The position numbers were made by a program, and so were the translations under genes. Below, in pieces: positions 60,699-64,000 of a stretch of 64,000 nt of DNA. The DNA is taken from NCBI GenBank assembly GCA_049282265.1, contig JBAPTR010000003.1, forward strand, positions 1 through 64,000. Reading direction: 5' to 3'. Below the pieces are notes generated by a model that was not told the DNA's origin, did no database searches, and was given only the letters and a program-made list of their open reading frames with translations. The stretch is from CAYUCJ01 sp049282265 (GTDB lineage: Bacteria > Desulfobacterota > DSM-4660 > Desulfatiglandales > Desulfatiglandaceae). Position 1 is the stretch's first letter, and the number at the start of each line of letters is the position of its first letter.

Positions 60699-61745
60699 CT
60701 AAGATAGGACGCGCATCCAAGCCCCGATACCGATTCCCGGGGTCTCCATCTCTCCCTGCGCGTAAATTTCATTGAGAATATCAGGCGTATCTCCCACAAG
60801 CCGCCCCTCCAATCTTTCTTCCAGCCGGCTGATCCCATCAGGTGGGAAGCAAAAGAAGTCTCCGGTCAGAGAGACATTGACAAAGCGCCCATCCCTGATT
60901 TCAAAATCGCCCCGCATCAGTCCGCCGGGGGCCTTATAGACCCTGTGCACGACATTGGCGCCTCCCCTTATCTTGAGTTCCCTTCCGGGAATACGCCTGC
61001 CCCTGTGATGGACCCAGCTCTCCTTCATCATTCGCGATTCCAGTTCTTCCATCACGGGCCTGATGGGCTGCAGATCCCGGGCTTGTTCCATCGCCCCCGT
61101 AATTTCCTGAAATGCTTGGGCCATCATGTTGTTGAGTATCTGTTCCGTCCATTGGTTTGCCTTTTCTTCACCGAGTTCACGCCGGATGGTACTGAGATTG
61201 TCCATCAGGGACTTATGGACCTTGTCTCGATATTTCTCGTCCGGAACGCGAAGGACCCTGCACATCATCTCGTAATTGAAATCCATGATGAGATTACCCA
61301 CAAAGACCACACAACCCTCGATCTCGCCCACCCCTGTGCCTGATATCTTTCGGGTCTGCACAACGATGTCGTTCACGGGTTTGAATTCGGCCTGGATGCC
61401 GATCTCACGATAGACGTTGATGGCGGGCGCCAGGAATTTCTTGTAAAAGGCCCCTTTGTTCTTCGGAACGATGGGATTGTCACGCCTGAGGATCAGCTGA
61501 AAAAAGAGCTGGTCCCCATCCAGATAGACCGCACCTCCGCCCACCTCCCGGCGAAAAACAGGAATGTTGTTTGTCCTGCAGTATTCCAGATCCACCTCCT
61601 GTGCTGCATCCTGGTGGAATCCGATACACACGTAAGGGGAGGCGGGAGAAAGCAGTACAAGGGCCTCCTCCCCTGTCTTTGCCAAGGCGTGGTAGATGAG
61701 CTGGGAATCCAGCCAGGGGACCTTCCCCAGATTATAGAGTTTCAT
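60699..61745 (-). CDS. lplA: Lipoate-protein ligase
   Basis: This 348-residue enzyme of the biotin/lipoate ligase fold shows the N-terminal catalytic domain (VCIGFHQDAAQEVDLEYCRTNNIPVFRREVGGGAVYLDGDQLFFQLIL, with R-R-x-x-G-G-G-A-V) and DIVVQTRKISGTGVGEIEGCVVFVGNLIMDF. The C-terminal part (about 260-348) resembles the accessory domain of LplA. It activates lipoate (or octanoate) and attaches it to a lysine. It is 54 bp downstream of an HdrD-like gene and two genes from a lipoyl carrier protein on the same strand, which is the likely substrate. Confidence 0.9.
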   Translation of the reverse strand: MKLYNLGKVPWLDSQLIYHALAKTGEEALVLLSPASPYVCIGFHQDAAQEVDLEYCRTNNIPVFRREVGGGAVYLDGDQLFFQLILRRDNPIVPKNKGAFYKKFLAPAINVYREIGIQAEFKPVNDIVVQTRKISGTGVGEIEGCVVFVGNLIMDFNYEMMCRVLRVPDEKYRDKVHKSLMDNLSTIRRELGEEKANQWTEQILNNMMAQAFQEITGAMEQARDLQPIRPVMEELESRMMKESWVHHRGRRIPGRELKIRGGANVVHRVYKAPGGLMRGDFEIRDGRFVNVSLTGDFFCFPPDGISRLEERLEGRLVGDTPDILNEIYAQGEMETPGIGIGAWMRVLS

Positions 61746-61799
61746 TTCTGTTGTTTTCTCCGTTTAAGGCGAATTCTCGGCATAGGTGAAAGATGTTTG

Positions 61800-62990
61800 T
61801 CAATGCTCAAGCGCACGATGTACCAATTGGGTGATATCCAGCACCTCAAGAGAAATCTTGTTGCGTTTCACATAGGTGGTCATGGTTCGAACGCATTGTT
61901 GGCATGAGGTCACAACGGTTTGGGCGCCCGTGGAAAGAATCTCGTCTATCTTTGCCTTTGCGATTTCCGCCGTGAGTTTCGCGTCCACCATCTCCAGGTT
62001 TCCGCCCCCGCCGCAGCATTGGCAATCCCGGCGATTGCGCGGGAGTTCCACTAATTTCACACCGGGAAGGGACTGAATCAGCTCACGCGGTTCCTCATAG
62101 ATCAAGGCACCCCGCCCCAGGTCGCAGGGGTCGTGGTAGGTGACGGTCATGTCCAGTTCCTTCAGGGGGACTTTTCCGGCTTTCACCAGGTTGACCAGAA
62201 ACTGGGAGGCGTGGGACAGTCGAAGACCTTCAGGCCGGTAGTATTCCTTCCACATCTGGTAGCAGGAGGGACAGGCAAATAGGATCTCTTTGGCGCCCCT
62301 CTCTTTTACGGCCTGGATGTTGTGATCTCGGAATTCCCGGAAAAGCTCCATCAGGCCCGCCCCCAGCATGGGGAAGCCGCAGCACCACTCATCCTCACCA
62401 AGGAGGGTGAAATCGACACCACTCACATCCATGACCTGCGCCAGGGCCATGGGAATCTTCTGGGCGATGGGAAAGTAGGCGGCCGTGCACCCCGTAAAGT
62501 AGACCACCTCGGCCTTTTCCCTGACATAGCCGTCAGCGGGGGGATCGCGCATGTCCTCCACCCAGTCGGCCCGTTCTTCATTGTCCTCGTCAAAGACATT
62601 TCGGCTCTCTTCCAGGTTCTCCTTGATCATATTGATCTTTTTTGGATAAAACCCGGAATGCACCAGGTCCTGACGTAGGGAGAGCCAGAGGTCCTTCAGG
62701 CGGATTCCCACCGGGCAGGCGCCCTGGCAATTGCCGCATAGCGTGCAACGAAACGCGGTATCGCTGAAATGTTTCCACGCCTCATCCGACAGCCCCTGTT
62801 TCTTGAAGATCCTGCGAAAAAGCCCCGTCCGACCCTTTAGAATCTCCTTCAGGCCCTTCATGCGGAAAAGTGCGGAAAGCTCTCCGTCCTCCGCCGCGGA
62901 CACGGCCGGGCAGATATCGGCGCAGGCCTGGCAATTGGTACAGGCTTCCAGTTCCATCAGTTGTCTGACGCTGTAATCCCGGTTTCCCAT
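61800..62990 (-). CDS. HdrD/GlpC-like Fe-S oxidoreductase with two CCG domains
   Basis: This 396-residue protein has two [4Fe-4S] ferredoxin motifs at the N-terminus (ACTNCQACADICPAV, RCTLCGNCQGACPVG). Two cysteine-rich CCG domains follow: YFTGCTAAYF..CCGFPMLGAG..CPSCYQMW and YHDPCDLGRG..CQCCGGGGNLE..SCQQCVRT. The CCG repeats bind the noncubane cluster that reduces heterodisulfides in HdrB/HdrD. The start ATG 62990 has AAGGAAAG upstream. It lies in a minus-strand run with a lipoyl carrier protein, lipoate ligase and another CCG-domain gene, which suggests that its disulfide substrate is protein-bound lipoamide (inference). Confidence 0.88.
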   Translation of the reverse strand: MGNRDYSVRQLMELEACTNCQACADICPAVSAAEDGELSALFRMKGLKEILKGRTGLFRRIFKKQGLSDEAWKHFSDTAFRCTLCGNCQGACPVGIRLKDLWLSLRQDLVHSGFYPKKINMIKENLEESRNVFDEDNEERADWVEDMRDPPADGYVREKAEVVYFTGCTAAYFPIAQKIPMALAQVMDVSGVDFTLLGEDEWCCGFPMLGAGLMELFREFRDHNIQAVKERGAKEILFACPSCYQMWKEYYRPEGLRLSHASQFLVNLVKAGKVPLKELDMTVTYHDPCDLGRGALIYEEPRELIQSLPGVKLVELPRNRRDCQCCGGGGNLEMVDAKLTAEIAKAKIDEILSTGAQTVVTSCQQCVRTMTTYVKRNKISLEVLDITQLVHRALEH

Positions 62991-63053
62991 CTTTCCTTCA
63001 ATGGAGCACAATGGTCGCGACCAGGAGGTCGCTCCTACGTTGTGCCAACCACA

Positions 63054-63476
63054 TCACTCCTCGGCGTACTTTTCGATGTCCGCCAGGACCCATTTTTTCA
63101 CAGCCTCGTCCCCGTGGATGAGATCCTGCATCTCCGCCATATCGGATGGCCTGATCCTGTACATCCATCCCTTTCCGTAGCAGTCATCGTTGATGAGGTC
63201 GGGCCGGGTCTCCAGTTCCTCGTTCACGGCCACGAGTTCCCCATTGACCGGTGCAAAGACCTTTCCCAACCACTTGCCGGATTCGGCCTTGGCGAATTTC
63301 TTGCCCTTCGTTAGTTTCTTGCCCTCATCAGGGAGCTGGATATAAACGATCTCTCCGGCCATGGCCTGGGCGAAATCATCCATCCCCATCACCAGAAGAT
63401 CTCCCTCTTCCCTTACCCAGAAGTGGTTCTCTTCGTAGTAAAGTTCATCCGGCATGTTGTATTGTTCAATCTGCAT
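63054..63476 (-). CDS. Lipoyl carrier protein, GcvH/LbpA-like
   Basis: This 140-residue lipoyl-domain protein resembles GcvH: MGMDDFAQAMAGEIVYIQLPDEGKKL, FAPVNGELVAVNEELETRPDLINDDCYGKGWMYRI. The lysine expected to carry lipoate is K68 in AKAESGKWLGK, where GcvH usually has ESVKAxSD; the GKW context is closer to the lipoate-binding proteins of Hdr-like sulfur oxidation than to glycine cleavage. No gcvT or gcvP genes are here. The start ATG 63476 follows AAGGAGGAAAG; the longer frame to 63581 runs into the repeat cassette. It is followed by the HdrD-like gene. Confidence 0.88.
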   Translation of the reverse strand: MQIEQYNMPDELYYEENHFWVREEGDLLVMGMDDFAQAMAGEIVYIQLPDEGKKLTKGKKFAKAESGKWLGKVFAPVNGELVAVNEELETRPDLINDDCYGKGWMYRIRPSDMAEMQDLIHGDEAVKKWVLADIEKYAEE

Positions 63477-63574
63477 TTGCTTTCCTCCTTTTCTTTTGTT
63501 GACAGGATCAACAGGATTCCTTTCGATCAAAAAAGATTTCACCGCAAAGACGCAAAGAACGCAAAGGAAAAACT

Positions 63575-63606
63575 TTATCAAAGTTCCTGAGAAGGAACTT
63601 TGATAA
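63575..63606. repeat. Perfect 14-bp hairpin inside the cassette
   Basis: TTATCAAAGTTCCT (63575-63588) and AGGAACTTTGATAA (63593-63606) pair perfectly around GAGA. It is likely a short palindromic insertion; there is no T-run typical of a terminator. Confidence 0.7.
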
Positions 63607-63657
63607 GAAGCTTTCCAATCAGAAACACCTTCTGCTTTTGCCCGAAGGGCCTGATGT

Positions 63658-63691
63658 ATAGTATTTTCCCCGTCTCAGGGGAAAATACTAT
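63658..63691. repeat. Second perfect 14-bp hairpin inside the cassette
   Basis: ATAGTATTTTCCCC (63658-63671) pairs perfectly with GGGGAAAATACTAT (63678-63691) around GTCTCA. It lies about 50 bp from the previous hairpin and has unrelated sequence. Confidence 0.7.
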
Positions 63692-63812
63692 CAACAAAAC
63701 TTGGCGTCCTCTGCACCTTGAGAGAGCAAAGCGAACGGGCGGTGAATCTTCTTTCTTCAATTAAGCGGCCCTGCTCAATAATCCCAAAAATCCTGTTCAT
63801 CCTGTCTAAGAA

Positions 63813-64000
63813 TTATGCTGCCTCTTCCATCAATTTATTGATGAATTGCGTCGTGGTGTACACCTTGAACTTCTGTTTCCGGAGCTTGGCATTAGACAGG
63901 TTGTGGACGCAGGAATTGCATTCAGTGAGCAGAATTTCCGCCCCTGCCTCTTCCACCTCTTCGAGACGTCTCCTGGCCATGGCAATGGAATTCTTGGGAT
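63813..64000 (-). CDS. CCG-domain (heterodisulfide reductase-like) protein, 3' end only
   Basis: The window edge cuts this gene; only the last 62 codons and stop (63813-63815) are visible. They read as the end of a CCG domain: NSIAMARRRLEEVEEAGAEILLTECNSCVHNLSNAKL and a final VYTTTQFINKLMEEAA. ECNSC is the last cysteine pair of a CCG motif. It is upstream, in transcription order, of the lipoyl carrier and HdrD-like genes, so these likely form one operon interrupted by the repeat cassette. Confidence 0.75.
   Translation of the reverse strand, partial: PKNSIAMARRRLEEVEEAGAEILLTECNSCVHNLSNAKLRKQKFKVYTTTQFINKLMEEAA

Larger units (their letters stand above)
63501..63809. mobile_element. Decayed inverted-repeat cassette related to GxxExxY flanks
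   Basis: The outer repeats GACAGGATCAACAGGATT (about 63501-63518) and AATCCTGTTCATCCTGTC (about 63789-63806) are inverted copies with one mismatch and match the ends of the cassette at 37.2 kb. Inside them, TTTCACCGCAAAGACGCAAAG (starting near 63537) is partly repeated in inverted form near 63700-63748, interrupted by an insertion. No GxxExxY gene is left. Two perfect hairpins lie in the middle. It separates the CCG-domain gene from the lipoyl-protein gene. Confidence 0.55.

Noticed and set aside
63054..63476. Annotating the lipoyl protein simply as GcvH of the glycine cleavage system
   Set aside because: No gcvT, gcvPA or gcvPB nearby, an atypical ESGKW lipoylation site, and neighbours of the Hdr/lipoate-ligase type.
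1..64000. CRISPR arrays, tRNA or rRNA genes, insertion-sequence transposases
   Set aside because: I looked for regularly spaced repeats, cloverleaf-like sequence, conserved rRNA stretches and DDE/HUH transposase motifs on both strands and found none that I could support.

Overview
The window looks like a chromosomal segment of an anaerobic, Gram-negative member of the Desulfobacterota (former Deltaproteobacteria). The reasons are a ferredoxin-dependent 2-oxoacid oxidoreductase, FdhD/MobA (formate dehydrogenase and molybdopterin maturation), methylmalonyl-CoA epimerase, PEP synthase, a heterodisulfide-reductase-like Fe-S protein next to a lipoyl carrier protein, an outer-membrane porin, MsbA and an OprM-type outer-membrane factor, and a probable selenocysteine protein. 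No rRNA, tRNA, CRISPR array or complete transposon was recognised.

Layout. 0-2 kb: two hicA-hicB toxin-antitoxin pairs, each with its own palindromic operator, followed by an internally deleted alpha/beta hydrolase. 2.4-7.7 kb: an ArsB/NhaD-type transporter with an exported N-terminal domain, a cyclase-family hydrolase, an ABM-domain protein and an MBL-fold hydrolase. 7.8-10.7 kb: a structured RNA leader, a ThiF-type E1 enzyme and adenine deaminase. 10.7-20.5 kb: polysaccharide deacetylase, glycerate 2-kinase, a three-gene glucosylglycerate (compatible solute) operon whose first gene probably starts at AUU, an HD protein, an MCE lipoprotein, DsbD and IF-1. 20.7-27.5 kb: alpha/beta hydrolase, FabH and PEP synthase on one strand, then DUF1285 and a PpiD-like chaperone. 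27.6-35.3 kb: MsbA, a left-handed-beta-helix protein coupled to GlmM, a nucleotidyltransferase-like protein, ThiL and a CNNM-type membrane protein. 35.7-42 kb: MobA, FdhD, a GxxExxY cassette, methylmalonyl-CoA epimerase, a zinc ribbon, the candidate HMA-domain selenoprotein, threonine aldolase and an FG-GAP protein. 42-50 kb: porin, AEC permease, LUD protein and an AapJQMP-type amino-acid ABC transporter. 49.7-57.7 kb: carbamate kinase with a cyclic-2,3-diphosphoglycerate-synthetase-like protein, a homocysteine-methyltransferase-family protein, an EamA exporter, a two-gene 2-oxoacid:ferredoxin oxidoreductase with fused beta and gamma parts, and a HAD hydrolase. 57.9-64 kb: DUF362 ferredoxin, an outer-membrane factor, then a minus-strand cluster of CCG-domain protein (cut by the window edge), lipoyl carrier protein, HdrD-like Fe-S protein and lipoate ligase.

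The least ordinary signals are: (1) a MerP/HMA-like gene with an in-frame UGA exactly where the metal-binding cysteine should be, followed by a SECIS-like hairpin; (2) three copies of a long palindromic intergenic element, two of which show compensatory base changes; (3) the lipoyl-protein/HdrD/lipoate-ligase cluster; (4) a leader RNA that can hide the ribosome-binding site of the ThiF gene; (5) a likely AUU start codon. All functional calls come from reading motifs and family resemblance by eye; no search was run.
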